46,079 bases of DNA from an uncultured Bacillota bacterium (GCA_946623775.1 CAMORJ010000003.1:1-46079), one strand, 5' to 3'; positions 28,553 through 38,614 are shown, counted from the stretch's first letter. Made by a program: numbers and translations. Notes: a model not told the origin generated them from the sequence alone.

Positions 28553-30423
28553 GCTTCGATTACGATGTGATTGTCGTCGGCGGAGGTCACGCCGGCGTAG
28601 AAGCAAGCCACGCAGCAGCCGTGATGGGCATGCGTACTCTTTTGATTACGCTGAACAAGCATATGATTGCCAACATGCCCTGCAACCCCCATATCGGTGG
28701 GTCGGCAAAGGGAGTGGTCGTCCGTGAAGTCGACGCCTTGGGCGGACTCATGGGGAAAGCTGCTGACCATAGGCCTTTGCAGATCAAAATGCTCAATACC
28801 GGCAAAGGCCCTGGTGTCCAATGCTTGAGGTCTCAACAAGATAAGCGCGGATACCCAGAATATGTGCAAAAACTTCTTGAAAGTACGCAAAACCTTGAGA
28901 TTCTAGAAGCAGAAGTGGTTGATTTGCTTCATGATGATCATCGCGTTTTGGGCGTTATTCTCGCTGATAAAAAAGAGATTTCTAGCCAGGCCGTAATCAT
29001 TACGACCGGCACCTATTTAAACGGCGCAATCATTTCCGGCTCCTCTTCCGTTCCCGGCGGTCCTGATGGAGAAAAAGCGTCCCTCGGCCTAACCGAGAGC
29101 TTGGAGAGAATGGGTGTCAAGACGTGGCGCTTAAAGACCGGAACGCCTCCTCGCATCGCCAAATCTACCATCGACTTTTCGCAGATGGGCATAGAGGAAG
29201 GCTCGGACGATAAACTTGCCTTCTCCTATGAAACCGAAGTGTTCACCCCGCTAAGCAAACAGCTGCCTTGCTATTTGCTTTATACGAACGATGAGACGCA
29301 TCGCATTATCCATGAGCATTTAAACGAAAGCGCGTTATTCAATGGCCTGATTAATTCCGTTGGTCCCCGTTACTGCCCTTCGATCGAAAGCAAACTGGTT
29401 CGCTTTGCGGATAAGCCGCGCCATCAGCTATTTTTGGAACCTGAATTCTTTGAGGGCGAATCGTTCTATCTCCAGGGATTCTCAACTGGCATGCCGCATG
29501 ATATCCAAGAGCAAATGGTTCATAGTCTCCATGGCTTGGAACATGCCAAACTTTTGAAATATGCCTACCAGATTGAATATGATGCCATTGAGCCGCTTCA
29601 ATTCGATGCGACATTGAGAGTGAAAAAATACCAAGGCCTCTATGGCGCTGGGCAGATCGTCGGCACTTCTGGTTATGAGGAAGCTGCTGGGCTCGGCATT
29701 ATGGCGGGCATCAACGCCGTTCTGGCTATTCGCGGCGAGCCGCCGTTTATTTTGAAGCGCAACGAATCCTATATCGGCGTCATGATCGATGATTTGGTTA
29801 CCAAAGGAACCGAAGAGCCTTATCGTCTTTTATCGTCAAGGGCGGAATACCGCTTGCTACTGAGGCATGATAACGCCGACCTTCGTTTGACCGAATACGG
29901 GTACCGTCTTGGCCTAATTCAGCGACCCCGTTACATCAAATTCGTAGAAAAATATAAGAAAATCGACGAGATTATTTCATTGCTGTCGACCCATAATGTG
30001 GCAGACAGGGAAGGGCTTAATTCCTACTTCGAAGAGCTTGGATATGCGACTACTACCGATGGCTGGAAAGGCATCGATATCCTCCGCCGTCCACGCATCA
30101 AATACGCTAGGCTGGCCAAACTCATGGACTGCCTTGAAGGATATGAATTAGATGATGAATCCATATTAGCGCTCGAAACCAAGGTAAAATATGAAGGCTA
30201 TATCAAGAAGCAGCAAAAGGAAGCCGAGGCTCTTTTGAGAGAAGAAGGCATGCCATTATCCCCTGACATCGATTATCTCCATATGGATGGTTTGAGGTTG
30301 GAGGCCAGGCAAAAGCTTGACGCCGTTAAGCCGTTGACCGTTGCGCAAGCCGCAAGAATTTCCGGGGTCAACCCCGCTGATATCTCGATATTGCTCATCA
30401 ATCTGCGGAGGGAGAAAAAATGA
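28549..30423 (+). CDS. mnmG: tRNA uridine-5-carboxymethylaminomethyl synthesis enzyme MnmG
   Basis: [48 protein letters not shown]. Confidence 0.97.
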   Translation: MSFDYDVIVVGGGHAGVEASHAAAVMGMRTLLITLNKHMIANMPCNPHIGGSAKGVVVREVDALGGLMGKAADHRPLQIKMLNTGKGPGVQCLRSQQDKRGYPEYVQKLLESTQNLEILEAEVVDLLHDDHRVLGVILADKKEISSQAVIITTGTYLNGAIISGSSSVPGGPDGEKASLGLTESLERMGVKTWRLKTGTPPRIAKSTIDFSQMGIEEGSDDKLAFSYETEVFTPLSKQLPCYLLYTNDETHRIIHEHLNESALFNGLINSVGPRYCPSIESKLVRFADKPRHQLFLEPEFFEGESFYLQGFSTGMPHDIQEQMVHSLHGLEHAKLLKYAYQIEYDAIEPLQFDATLRVKKYQGLYGAGQIVGTSGYEEAAGLGIMAGINAVLAIRGEPPFILKRNESYIGVMIDDLVTKGTEEPYRLLSSRAEYRLLLRHDNADLRLTEYGYRLGLIQRPRYIKFVEKYKKIDEIISLLSTHNVADREGLNSYFEELGYATTTDGWKGIDILRRPRIKYARLAKLMDCLEGYELDDESILALETKVKYEGYIKKQQKEAEALLREEGMPLSPDIDYLHMDGLRLEARQKLDAVKPLTVAQAARISGVNPADISILLINLRREKK

Positions 30424-31121
30424 ACTATCAGGAAATGGCTGCGTTGTTGGCGGAAAAAGGAATCGTTCTCCCTGAAGATGCAGAATCGAAATTCGCCCTC
30501 TATGCCTCTCTCTTAAAAGAATGGAATGAGAAGATGAATCTCACTTCCATCGTTGAGCCGGAAGAAGTATATGAAAAGCATTTTTATGACAGCCTCTTGA
30601 TTGCTCATGGCTTTTCTTTTGACAACAAAAAGATCGCCGACATCGGCTCTGGTGCAGGCTTTCCCGGCATGGCTATTGCCATTGCGTTCCCAAAGGCCAA
30701 AGTCACTCTGATCGATGCCACAAAAAAGAAATTCGCCTTCTTGGAAGAAGTGAAAAAACAGTGTGCTGTCGAGAACGTTTCGTTCGCGCTTGGCAGGGTT
30801 GAGGAAATGAAAACATCAAGAGAGCGTTTCGATGTCGTTACCTCTCGTGGCTTCGCCGCTTTGCCGGTGTTTGTTGAAGTGGGGGTACCTCTATTGAAGG
30901 TTGGAGGGACATTGCTTGCAATGAAAGGCTCCAAAGGCGGTGAAGAACTCCATGCCGCCACCTCGGCTTTAAAGAAATTGAATACCAACCTCTCTGACTC
31001 GAAAAAAGAGATTCTTCCAAGCGATGAAAGCGTCCGCATAAATTATTACTTCACCAAAAAAGGGCGGACCCCTGATCGATTTCCGAGGTCTTGGGCCGAA
31101 ATTCTCAAGAAGCCTCTCTAA
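30420..31121 (+). CDS. rsmG: 16S rRNA G527 methyltransferase RsmG
   Basis: WNEKMNLTSI, HFYDSLL, IADIGSGAGFPGMAIAIAFP. Confidence 0.95.
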   Translation: MNYQEMAALLAEKGIVLPEDAESKFALYASLLKEWNEKMNLTSIVEPEEVYEKHFYDSLLIAHGFSFDNKKIADIGSGAGFPGMAIAIAFPKAKVTLIDATKKKFAFLEEVKKQCAVENVSFALGRVEEMKTSRERFDVVTSRGFAALPVFVEVGVPLLKVGGTLLAMKGSKGGEELHAATSALKKLNTNLSDSKKEILPSDESVRINYYFTKKGRTPDRFPRSWAEILKKPL

Positions 31122-31123
31122 TC

Positions 31124-31147
31124 GTGAAACTACTTTAATTGTTTCAC
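31124..31147. repeat. inverted repeat GTGAAAC-N10-GTTTCAC upstream of parA (parS-like half-sites, outward order)
   Basis: Direct reading; half-sites match the arms of the classic parS GTTTCACGTGAAAC but in swapped order. Confidence 0.55.
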
Positions 31148-31168
31148 AGCAGAGCGTAAAATCTCGTT

Positions 31169-31942
31169 ATGATCACCATTGCTATAGCAAACCAAAAAGG
31201 AGGCGTCGGAAAGACCACTACGGCTATCAACCTTTCCGCGTCTTTGGCTCACTTGGGCCGAAAAACGTTGCTCATCGACCTTGATCCTCAAGGGAATTCC
31301 GGCAGAGGCGTCGGCATAGATATCTCCATGCCGGAATTAACCGTGTTTGAATCCCTTTCGAAAGGCGTTCCCTTAAAGGATTGCATCCTCCACACCAGCT
31401 TCGATGGATTGGATATCATTCCCGCGAATCTTCGTTTGGCCTCTTTCGAAGCGTCTTTGTATGAGAATCCTTTGCCCGAGCCATTCCTATTGCTGCGCAA
31501 AAGGATGGAAGAACTTGGAAGCGACGGCTATGACTATGTGATTTTGGATTGCCCTCCATCTTTGGGCTTGCTAAGCATCAACGCGCTTGCCGCATCCAAC
31601 TCCGTCATCATTCCGATTCAATGCGAGTACTTTGCGCTTGAAGCCGTTGCTGCGATTTTGTCAACCGTCAGCAAGGTCCAAGCCGCTCAGAACCCTGATT
31701 TAAGAATCGAAGGCTTCTTGCTTACGATGTACGATTCGAGGACCCAGCTTGGAACCGAAATTTCCTCTGAGGTGCGCCATCTTTTCAAAGAGAATACCTT
31801 CCTTACCTCCATTCCGAGGAACCAATCGATAGCCGAAAGTCAAGCAAGGCAGGTTCCTGCCCTTGCGTTCCGCCCCAACAGTCAGGGCGCTACTGCGTAT
31901 TTAGCGCTAGCGAGAGAGGTTATCGATCATGAAGAAAGGTAG
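31169..31942 (+). CDS. parA: ParA/Soj chromosome partitioning ATPase
   Basis: AIANQKGGVGKTTTAINLSASLA, LLIDLDPQGN, DYVILDCPPSLGLLSINAL. Confidence 0.96.
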   Translation: MITIAIANQKGGVGKTTTAINLSASLAHLGRKTLLIDLDPQGNSGRGVGIDISMPELTVFESLSKGVPLKDCILHTSFDGLDIIPANLRLASFEASLYENPLPEPFLLLRKRMEELGSDGYDYVILDCPPSLGLLSINALAASNSVIIPIQCEYFALEAVAAILSTVSKVQAAQNPDLRIEGFLLTMYDSRTQLGTEISSEVRHLFKENTFLTSIPRNQSIAESQARQVPALAFRPNSQGATAYLALAREVIDHEER

Positions 31943-32762
31943 TAAGCCGATTTTATCCGCTTCTCTTTCTGAACTGATTGAGAAGTTTTCCCGCGAAGAC
32001 GTAATCGCGGTCATGGAGAAGGAATATCAATCCGCTCCAGCCAAATTAATCCCCATTTCTCTCATTGACGATACTAAGTTCATCTCGGATGTCCTTTTTC
32101 CCGAAGACACAATCGAAATCTTTGCCAAAGGGCTAAAGGAAAAAGGGTTTTATAATCCTTTGGTCGTCAGAAAAAAGGGCAAAGAACGTTATGAAGTCGT
32201 TCTTGGAAGAAAACGTTTCTTCGGCGCCCAAAAAGCCGGAATTCTTTCTTTGCCATGCGTTATCGCAAACGTCGGCGACGAAGAAGAGCTGCTGATGCTT
32301 TTGGCGGATACCCGTGACAACCGAGACTCCAACGTTGTTGAGATGGCTTTGGTTTGCCAGGCGCTGGCGAAGCGTTTTGGTTATTCCCAAAAGACTTTGG
32401 CCGAGCTCTCCCATCAATCAAGGAGCCAAATCACCAACACTCTTCGTATCCTCAGGCTCCCTAAATCTGTTAGGGACGACATTTGCTTAGGCAAACTCAG
32501 CTATGGACATGCCAGGGCGGTTGCAAGCCTCGATGGGGAACGCTTGAGGGTCGCGTTGCGGAAAATATTCGACGAAAAAATGTCTGTTCGCGATACCGAA
32601 AGATATGTGAAATCGCTTGGCCAATCCGATCCATTTCAGAATGAAGAAATCATAAAAGAGGCGACCCGTGCATCGGAAGTTATCGAGAAAAAGAAATCGC
32701 TGACCTTAGTTTTTGATTCGGAAGAAGCAAAGCAGGAATTCCTGAGCTCCTTGATTGGATAG
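31929..32762 (+). CDS. parB: ParB/Spo0J-family partition protein
   Basis: YSQKTLAELSHQSRSQITNTLRILRLP HTH, GKLSYGHARAVASL; ParB box region divergent. Confidence 0.88.
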   Translation: MKKGSKPILSASLSELIEKFSREDVIAVMEKEYQSAPAKLIPISLIDDTKFISDVLFPEDTIEIFAKGLKEKGFYNPLVVRKKGKERYEVVLGRKRFFGAQKAGILSLPCVIANVGDEEELLMLLADTRDNRDSNVVEMALVCQALAKRFGYSQKTLAELSHQSRSQITNTLRILRLPKSVRDDICLGKLSYGHARAVASLDGERLRVALRKIFDEKMSVRDTERYVKSLGQSDPFQNEEIIKEATRASEVIEKKKSLTLVFDSEEAKQEFLSSLIG

Positions 32763-32840
32763 GGAGGAAACCGAGATTTTGTTAGACGCGCGAGTACGTG
32801 GTTACGTCTTATCGTTTGAGTGATAGAATAGTTTGTCTTT

Positions 32841-34910
32841 ATGGAAACCATTAAGGAAAAAATAGTTTGGGCAGCAAAATCATGGGCACCTTATGTCATG
32901 ATGTTTTTGGCTACTCTTGCCGCCTGCGCAATCTACTTTATTCCTGGCATTCCCGCAGGCGATGACCAAGGGACTCATTTGGCCTATATCCAAGACATTC
33001 TTTATGGTTTGGAGAATGGATTCCATGGCCTTTCCGTCAGCCATAAGATCATGGGTATCTTTGGGTATAATTTCCAAACGTTCTATGCGCCGCTGCCGCA
33101 GTACACGGTGGCCTACGTCGCCTATGTTTTCAGATATAGCGGAATCGGCATTATCCAGGCGATCAAGCTAACGAACATGTTCTTCGTGTTCGTCTCATCC
33201 ATCTACGTCTATCTTTTGGCGAAAAGGGTCACGAACAGCAGGCCCATCGCAACCGTCTTCGGGGTCGGCTTTGTCTTCTTCCCATACCGATTGGTTTGCA
33301 TCTTCTATCGCGCCGCCTTATCCGAAGCCATTGCAATCGCATTCATCCCCATCGCTTTCTATGCTGCCTACAGAATCTTGCATGATGAGAAACCGAAGGT
33401 CGCTCCTTACGTAAACATGGTCATCGGCATTTCGGGCCTGGTTTTGAGCCATCCATTCACCGCCATGATCTCCGTTCTCAGCCTCCTTCTTTACATCATC
33501 GCCTCCTTCCCGAGGATCCTCGTAATTGCAAAAAGAGCTGAGACGTATGTCTATACTGTCGCTGCTTTGGTTCTGATCGTAGGCATGATTGCATTCTGGG
33601 TATTGCCGATGTTCCAAGCCCTTCACAGCGGTTTGTATCGCGTCTCGGATAACGAGGTCATGTGGACGAATAAGGAACATATGATTTGGTCTACCGAGAA
33701 TAGCTTTAATTTCTCAGGCATTTTGGATTTAAGCTGGATTACGGACTTCAGAAACGATTATGGGTGGACCGCGACGGCCGACACTGCATCCAAATGGACG
33801 ATCGAGCTGATAATCCTTTGCGTTACCTGCGCTGGATCTATCGCCTTGCGCGAAGTCGGCAGGCGAAAAGGGTGGAAAATGTTCTGGCTCAACCTTGCAG
33901 TGGCCGCGATACTTTTCTTGCCGATCATCTTCTATCTCCCTCGTATTGAAATCGTGATGACGCTGCTGTTCTTCTATGCGCTTCTTTGGATATTCGACCT
34001 CGATCCAACGATGAAGGAGGAAGCGCTGCCTCTTAGGGAAAGCGCAAAATCCGCTGCGTTATCCACTGAGGTCTATGCCGCCATCATCATGTTCATTTTC
34101 TTCATGATATTCGTCCTTTCCGCCGATGCGTGGGAATGGCTGCCGTCCATTTTCTATACCGCCCAATTCGCATGGAGGGCTTGGTCGATGGTTGGCATGG
34201 CCGTCGTTCTGATTGCCGTTGTCGTCTGCAAACTATTCAAAGGAAGAAAGCTCCCTCTCGATATTCTCACCTTCGCTTCCGTTTTGCTTTTGGCGCTTTC
34301 TCAGGCTTGCGCCGATAAGCGCGTCGCTTTCGCGAACGGCAATTTCCATTACAGGTGGTATGACACAAGCAGCATAGATGAAGTTAGGGCGATCGGCGCT
34401 CAAGACGAATATAGCCCTCTCATATTTTGGGATAACACCTATCGCTCCCCTTATTCCAACAGCATCTACAGCAAAGTTCGTTTTACCATGATTTATCAAA
34501 ACGGCTTCATCAGAGACATCGACCGTTACATTTCCCCTGAGTTCCTTGAAGGCAGCGGGGACATGATCATCACCGAGCTCAACACGCCGGATGCAAAATA
34601 TGAGTTAACCGTAGATTCGGATGAGGCGTACATCCAACTCCCTCAGTTCTATTACGATGGCTATGAAATTACTTTAAAATCCGGAGACGAATCCAAGGTT
34701 CTTCAACCGGTTTATCAAGACGGTCTTTTGGCGTTCCGTGCGTCCAAAGGCGAGTATAAGGTCGAATTGCATTACATCGGAAGCTTGGCATACCGCATCG
34801 GCAGGCCATTCTTCTACATCTCCATCGCTGGAGTCATCGGACTAGGAGTCGGCGGCTACATTTGGAGCAAAAAGAAGGAAAAGAAAGAATCTGAAATCGT
34901 CGAAAACTAA
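32841..34910 (+). CDS. large membrane protein, GT-C/6-pyruvoyl-tetrahydropterin synthase-related type
   Basis: Many TM segments, GDDQGTHLAYIQDILYGLENG, FFPYRLVCIFYRAALSEAIAIAFIP; resembles PTPS_related membrane family. Confidence 0.6.
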   Translation: METIKEKIVWAAKSWAPYVMMFLATLAACAIYFIPGIPAGDDQGTHLAYIQDILYGLENGFHGLSVSHKIMGIFGYNFQTFYAPLPQYTVAYVAYVFRYSGIGIIQAIKLTNMFFVFVSSIYVYLLAKRVTNSRPIATVFGVGFVFFPYRLVCIFYRAALSEAIAIAFIPIAFYAAYRILHDEKPKVAPYVNMVIGISGLVLSHPFTAMISVLSLLLYIIASFPRILVIAKRAETYVYTVAALVLIVGMIAFWVLPMFQALHSGLYRVSDNEVMWTNKEHMIWSTENSFNFSGILDLSWITDFRNDYGWTATADTASKWTIELIILCVTCAGSIALREVGRRKGWKMFWLNLAVAAILFLPIIFYLPRIEIVMTLLFFYALLWIFDLDPTMKEEALPLRESAKSAALSTEVYAAIIMFIFFMIFVLSADAWEWLPSIFYTAQFAWRAWSMVGMAVVLIAVVVCKLFKGRKLPLDILTFASVLLLALSQACADKRVAFANGNFHYRWYDTSSIDEVRAIGAQDEYSPLIFWDNTYRSPYSNSIYSKVRFTMIYQNGFIRDIDRYISPEFLEGSGDMIITELNTPDAKYELTVDSDEAYIQLPQFYYDGYEITLKSGDESKVLQPVYQDGLLAFRASKGEYKVELHYIGSLAYRIGRPFFYISIAGVIGLGVGGYIWSKKKEKKESEIVEN

Positions 34911-34949
34911 TACACGCCCCTGATATTTTAATCTTTGTGTGCTTTTTCG

Positions 34950-34978
34950 TTGGCACTCTGAATAAAGGCTCCTATAAT
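34950..34978 (+). promoter_or_regulatory. promoter of the FMN riboswitch/ribU transcript
   Basis: TTGGCA (34950-34955), 17 nt, TATAAT (34973-34978). Confidence 0.65.
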
Positions 34979-34984
34979 GATGTC

Positions 34985-35092
34985 GCTTCAGGGTGACGAG
35001 AATTACGTCGACTGGCGGTACAGCCCGCGAGCTCGCAAGAGCATGAATCGGTGAAACTCCGATGCCAACGGTAAAGTCCGGATGATAGAAGT
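34985..35092 (+). promoter_or_regulatory. FMN riboswitch (RFN element)
   Basis: CTTCAGGGTGACGAGAATTAC...GGCGGTACAGCCCGCGAGC...GAATCGGTGAAACTCCGATGCCAACGGTAAAGTCCGGATGATAGAAG. Confidence 0.95.
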
Positions 35093-35112
35093 GCATCACG
35101 ATTGATACATTC

Positions 35113-35145
35113 ACGCCTCCCTGTCGCTTGCATGGAGGCGTTTTT
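35113..35145 (+). terminator. riboswitch expression platform terminator overlapping the ribU SD
   Basis: ACGCCTCC (35113-35120) / GGAGGCGT (35134-35141) followed by TTTT; SD GGAGG is the 3' arm. Confidence 0.8.
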
Positions 35146-35850
35146 ATGACTTCGGACAAAATCATGACCATCGTAGCGCTGGCGTTGTTGTTCGTTTCCT
35201 TCGTTTTGACTTTCCTGCTTTTGCGCAAATTGGTGCCAGGGAAGAAATATAATCGTGTTCGCTTTATCGCAAGAGTCGGCATGTTCGGCGCAATGTCCGC
35301 CATTCTTTATTGCGTTCCTTTTTTGACTTTCAACATCCCGCTATTCCCAAGTTTCTTGTCTTTCCATTTCGATGAGATCCCGGCTTTCGTCTGCGGATTT
35401 GCATATGGCCCTTTGTCCGGATTCGCGGTTTTGTTTGTCAAAACGCTTATCAAATTGCCGATGACCTCCACGATGACGGTTGGAGAACTCGGGGATTTGG
35501 TTTTATCTTCCATCTACGTTATCCCAAGCACCGTCATCTACAAGAGAATCCGAAATCTCAAAGGCGTCGCCATCGGTTTTGGCATTTCAACGCTTTTGCA
35601 GTTAATAATGTCTATGGTTTTGAACGTCTACGTTCTTGTACCGTTCTACCAGTTCATGGGCATGCCATTTGAAGTCATTTTCAACGCCATGAAGGCCGCT
35701 AATCCAGCGATTACCGATGCGCAGTGGAGCTATGCCTTCCTTGCGGTCTTGCCCTTCAACGCCATGAAGGACGCAATTGTCATTGTCGTTACATTCCTCG
35801 TATATCGATCGATTCACGTCGTCATGCGATTTGAAAAAACTGAACAGTAA
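35146..35850 (+). CDS. ribU: riboflavin ECF transporter S component RibU
   Basis: FMN riboswitch upstream; FGAMSAILYCVPFLTFNIPLFPSFLSFHFDEIPAFVCGFAYGPLSGF. Confidence 0.92.
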   Translation: MTSDKIMTIVALALLFVSFVLTFLLLRKLVPGKKYNRVRFIARVGMFGAMSAILYCVPFLTFNIPLFPSFLSFHFDEIPAFVCGFAYGPLSGFAVLFVKTLIKLPMTSTMTVGELGDLVLSSIYVIPSTVIYKRIRNLKGVAIGFGISTLLQLIMSMVLNVYVLVPFYQFMGMPFEVIFNAMKAANPAITDAQWSYAFLAVLPFNAMKDAIVIVVTFLVYRSIHVVMRFEKTEQ

Positions 35851-35851
35851 G

Positions 35852-35882
35852 AAAAAAAGTCGACCGTTGGCCGACTTTTTTC
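35852..35882. terminator. bidirectional terminator between ribU and ferredoxin gene
   Basis: AAAAAAGTCG...CGACTTTTTT inverted repeat. Confidence 0.8.
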
Positions 35883-35895
35883 TAATGAGAGGTGA

Positions 35896-36078
35896 TTATT
35901 CCTCGGAGATTGCCTGAACCGGGCAATTCGCGATGGCATCATCGATCTCGGCGTCATCGCCTTCGGCGATTGCGACCGCTTTGCCTTCGTCATTGAATTC
36001 AAAGGCAGCGGGGCAGGTGCCAACGCAAAGTCCACAGCCGATGCAAGCATCGGAGTCAACGCGTGCTTTCTTTGCCAT
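35896..36078 (-). CDS. fer: 4Fe-4S ferredoxin
   Basis: DACIGCGLCVGTCPAAFEF...ANCPVQAI, 60 aa. Confidence 0.93.
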   Translation of the reverse strand: MAKKARVDSDACIGCGLCVGTCPAAFEFNDEGKAVAIAEGDDAEIDDAIANCPVQAISEE

Positions 36079-36241
36079 TGTTAGTTCCTCCTATTTCGAG
36101 CCCATTATATGAGCAGGGGGGAAGGAATGAAAGAGAAAACTAAAAATAGGCGTCTCCGAATTATGGGGTAAATTACTTTTTGGTAATTTTTCTTCTCCTG
36201 CTCCATTCCCTAAACACCTTTGGCAAGGTATGATAAAACCC

Positions 36242-36601
36242 GTGGAAACAAGAACGGAGAGATATCAAAGATATCGGCAGCAAATACTGTCGATGCCCGA
36301 TGAGGCATTCGAACCGGATGGCAGTTTTGCCGGTTCTCCGCTTTCCCGTTCCGACATGGAAAGCATTCCGCCTCTATCCACCGCTAGCGAATCCATTGCT
36401 TTGCCGCCTCAAAACCCATCTGACCCAGCCCCTGTCAAGAAGGGAGCCCCAAGCAAGAAAAAAGGCAAAACAATGACCCCGTACACCTATTATCTAAGCC
36501 AAAGGAAGGCTCATGCCGCCATCAAATGGGGCATCGCCGCGCTTGCCATCGTCGGTCTGATCATCTTCTACGTCATCTTTGTTGGAGGACCCAATTCATG
36601 A
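36242..36601 (+). CDS. hypothetical small protein with one C-terminal TM helix
   Basis: Polar N-terminal region and AAIKWGIAALAIVGLIIFYVIFVG near the C-terminus; GTG start 7 nt after TATGAT; ATG 36230 is the alternative. Confidence 0.6.
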   Translation: METRTERYQRYRQQILSMPDEAFEPDGSFAGSPLSRSDMESIPPLSTASESIALPPQNPSDPAPVKKGAPSKKKGKTMTPYTYYLSQRKAHAAIKWGIAALAIVGLIIFYVIFVGGPNS

Positions 36602-37278
36602 ACAAACCCATCTCCGTCGCCATCGACGGCCCATCCGCCGCCGGCAAAAGCACCATCGCTAAGCGCGTTGCCGCGATCCTCGGCTTTACCTATATCGACA
36701 CGGGCGCCATGTACCGCGCTTTTACCTATGCGGTTATCAAAAAGGGTTTGAATCCCGAAGACGAAGCCGCCTCCTGCTCCATCATCCCTGAAGTGAGCAT
36801 CGATTTGCTTGATGATGGCCGCGTTCTTTGCAATGGCGAAGACGTGACGAAAGCGATTCGCGAGCCGCTTGTCTCCTCCAACGTAAGCTATATCGCCTCC
36901 TACAAAGATATCCGCCTTGCCCTCGTCGACATGCAAAGGGCCATGAGCCAATCGAAGTCCGTCGTTATGGACGGCCGCGACATCGGAACCTATGTTTTGC
37001 CTAATGCGGAGGTGAAAATCTATCAAATCGCCTCCACCGAAGCCAGGGCCCAAAGGCGTTATAAAGAGAACGTAGAAAAAGGCATCCCCACCAGCATGCA
37101 GGATGTTATCGATAACCTGACGAAGAGGGACTACATCGATTCCCATCGCGCGTTCGCGCCTCTTCGCCCCGCCGAAGATTCCGTTCAGCTTGATACTTCC
37201 GCGATGACCATCGAGGAAGTTGTCGATGCCGTTTTGAAGATCATCGAAGACAAAACGGGGGTCAAGGCATGCCGCTAG
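36598..37278 (+). CDS. cmk: cytidylate kinase
   Basis: VAIDGPSAAGKSTIAKRVA, YIDTGAMYRAFTY, VMDGRDIGTYVLP. Confidence 0.95.
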   Translation: MNKPISVAIDGPSAAGKSTIAKRVAAILGFTYIDTGAMYRAFTYAVIKKGLNPEDEAASCSIIPEVSIDLLDDGRVLCNGEDVTKAIREPLVSSNVSYIASYKDIRLALVDMQRAMSQSKSVVMDGRDIGTYVLPNAEVKIYQIASTEARAQRRYKENVEKGIPTSMQDVIDNLTKRDYIDSHRAFAPLRPAEDSVQLDTSAMTIEEVVDAVLKIIEDKTGVKACR

Positions 37279-38573
37279 GGCTTGTTGCTTTCGTCGGTGC
37301 CCCTAACGTCGGAAAATCGACGATTTTCAACCGCATCGTCGGAACCCGCGCTTCGATTGTCGAAGACACCCCGGGCGTCACCAGAGACCGCCTTTACGGG
37401 GTCGGCGAATGGCTGACGAGAAAATTCAGGGTCGTCGATACGGGCGGCGTCGAAATCGCGAACGCCCCATTCCAGCAAGAAATCCGCGCGCAGGTTCAAA
37501 TCGCTATCGACGAAGCGGATGTCATCGTTTTCGTGGTCGACGGCAGGACCGGATTGAACGACGATGATAAGAAGGTCGCGCGCATGCTCTATAAGTGCGA
37601 CAAACCCGTCATTTTGGCGGTCAATAAAATCGATAATATCGATCGCCTCGCCGATGCGGCCGAATTCTATGCATTGGGTTTGGGCGACCCCTTCGCGGTG
37701 TCTGGCGCGCATGGCATCGGCATCGGCGATCTCTTGGATAAAATCGTTTCCTATCTGCCTGACGAGGAAGAAGAAACCTATGAAGGTCAGATCACCTTCA
37801 GCTTTATCGGGAGGCCGAATGTCGGCAAATCGTCTTTGACCAACGCGATTCTCGGCGAATCGCGCGTTATCGTGAATTCGCTTTCTGGGACGACGAGAGA
37901 TTCCATCGATACCCCATTCGAATATGGAGAGGACCGTTTCGTCGCGATTGACACCGCGGGATTGGTAAAGCGCGGCAAAATCTATGAAGCCATTGATAAA
38001 TATGCCGCGATCCGCGCGCTGAAAGCCATCGACCGCTCCAATGTGGGCGTTCTGGTGATCGACGCATCTACCGGCATCATCGATCAGGATAGGCACGTCG
38101 TCGGCTATGCCTTAGAGGCAAAGAAGGGCATTGTCATCGTCGTCAACAAATGGGACACCGCCGCCAAAGGCCAAACCCAAGAATCGTTCACCGAGCAGAT
38201 TAAGTCCCGCTTCAAGTTCGTTGATTTTGCCCAAATCGTTTACGTTTCGGCAAAGACGGGCAGGGGAGTCGAGAATATTCTCCCGGCGATCAAGCAAGCC
38301 TATGAATCCGCTCAGCGCAGAATCCCGACTTCGGTTTTGAATGAAATCATTTTGGATGCCCAGAACATGAATCCGACCCCCGAATTCAACCACGGGCGAC
38401 TCAAAATCATCTATGTGAATCAGGTCGCAATCAATCCGCCGACGTTCGTTTTGTTCTGCAACGACCCGAAATTCGCTCATTTCTCTTATACGCGTTATCT
38501 AGAAAACAGATTGCGCGATACCTTCGATTTCACTGGCACGCCTTTGAATATTATTTACAGGCAGCGCAAGTGA
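37269..38573 (+). CDS. der: ribosome biogenesis GTPase Der (EngA)
   Basis: Two tandem G domains (GAPNVGKSTIFN; GRPNVGKSSLTNAI), NKID and NKWD, C-terminal KH-like domain. Confidence 0.96.
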   Translation: MPLGLVAFVGAPNVGKSTIFNRIVGTRASIVEDTPGVTRDRLYGVGEWLTRKFRVVDTGGVEIANAPFQQEIRAQVQIAIDEADVIVFVVDGRTGLNDDDKKVARMLYKCDKPVILAVNKIDNIDRLADAAEFYALGLGDPFAVSGAHGIGIGDLLDKIVSYLPDEEEETYEGQITFSFIGRPNVGKSSLTNAILGESRVIVNSLSGTTRDSIDTPFEYGEDRFVAIDTAGLVKRGKIYEAIDKYAAIRALKAIDRSNVGVLVIDASTGIIDQDRHVVGYALEAKKGIVIVVNKWDTAAKGQTQESFTEQIKSRFKFVDFAQIVYVSAKTGRGVENILPAIKQAYESAQRRIPTSVLNEIILDAQNMNPTPEFNHGRLKIIYVNQVAINPPTFVLFCNDPKFAHFSYTRYLENRLRDTFDFTGTPLNIIYRQRK

Positions 38574-38586
38574 TTTATCGTAGTTT

Positions 38587-38614
38587 TTGAAAGAAATTTA
38601 TACATCGTTATAAT
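38587..38614 (+). promoter_or_regulatory. promoter of HU gene
   Basis: TTGAAA (38587-38592), 16 nt, TATAAT (38609-38614). Confidence 0.6.

Noticed and set aside
36174-36193. Hairpin AAATTAC-tttttg-GTAATTT upstream of the 36242 gene
   Set aside because: AT-rich with a U-rich loop and no clear U-tract or upstream transcription unit on the plus strand; not enough to call a terminator or switch.
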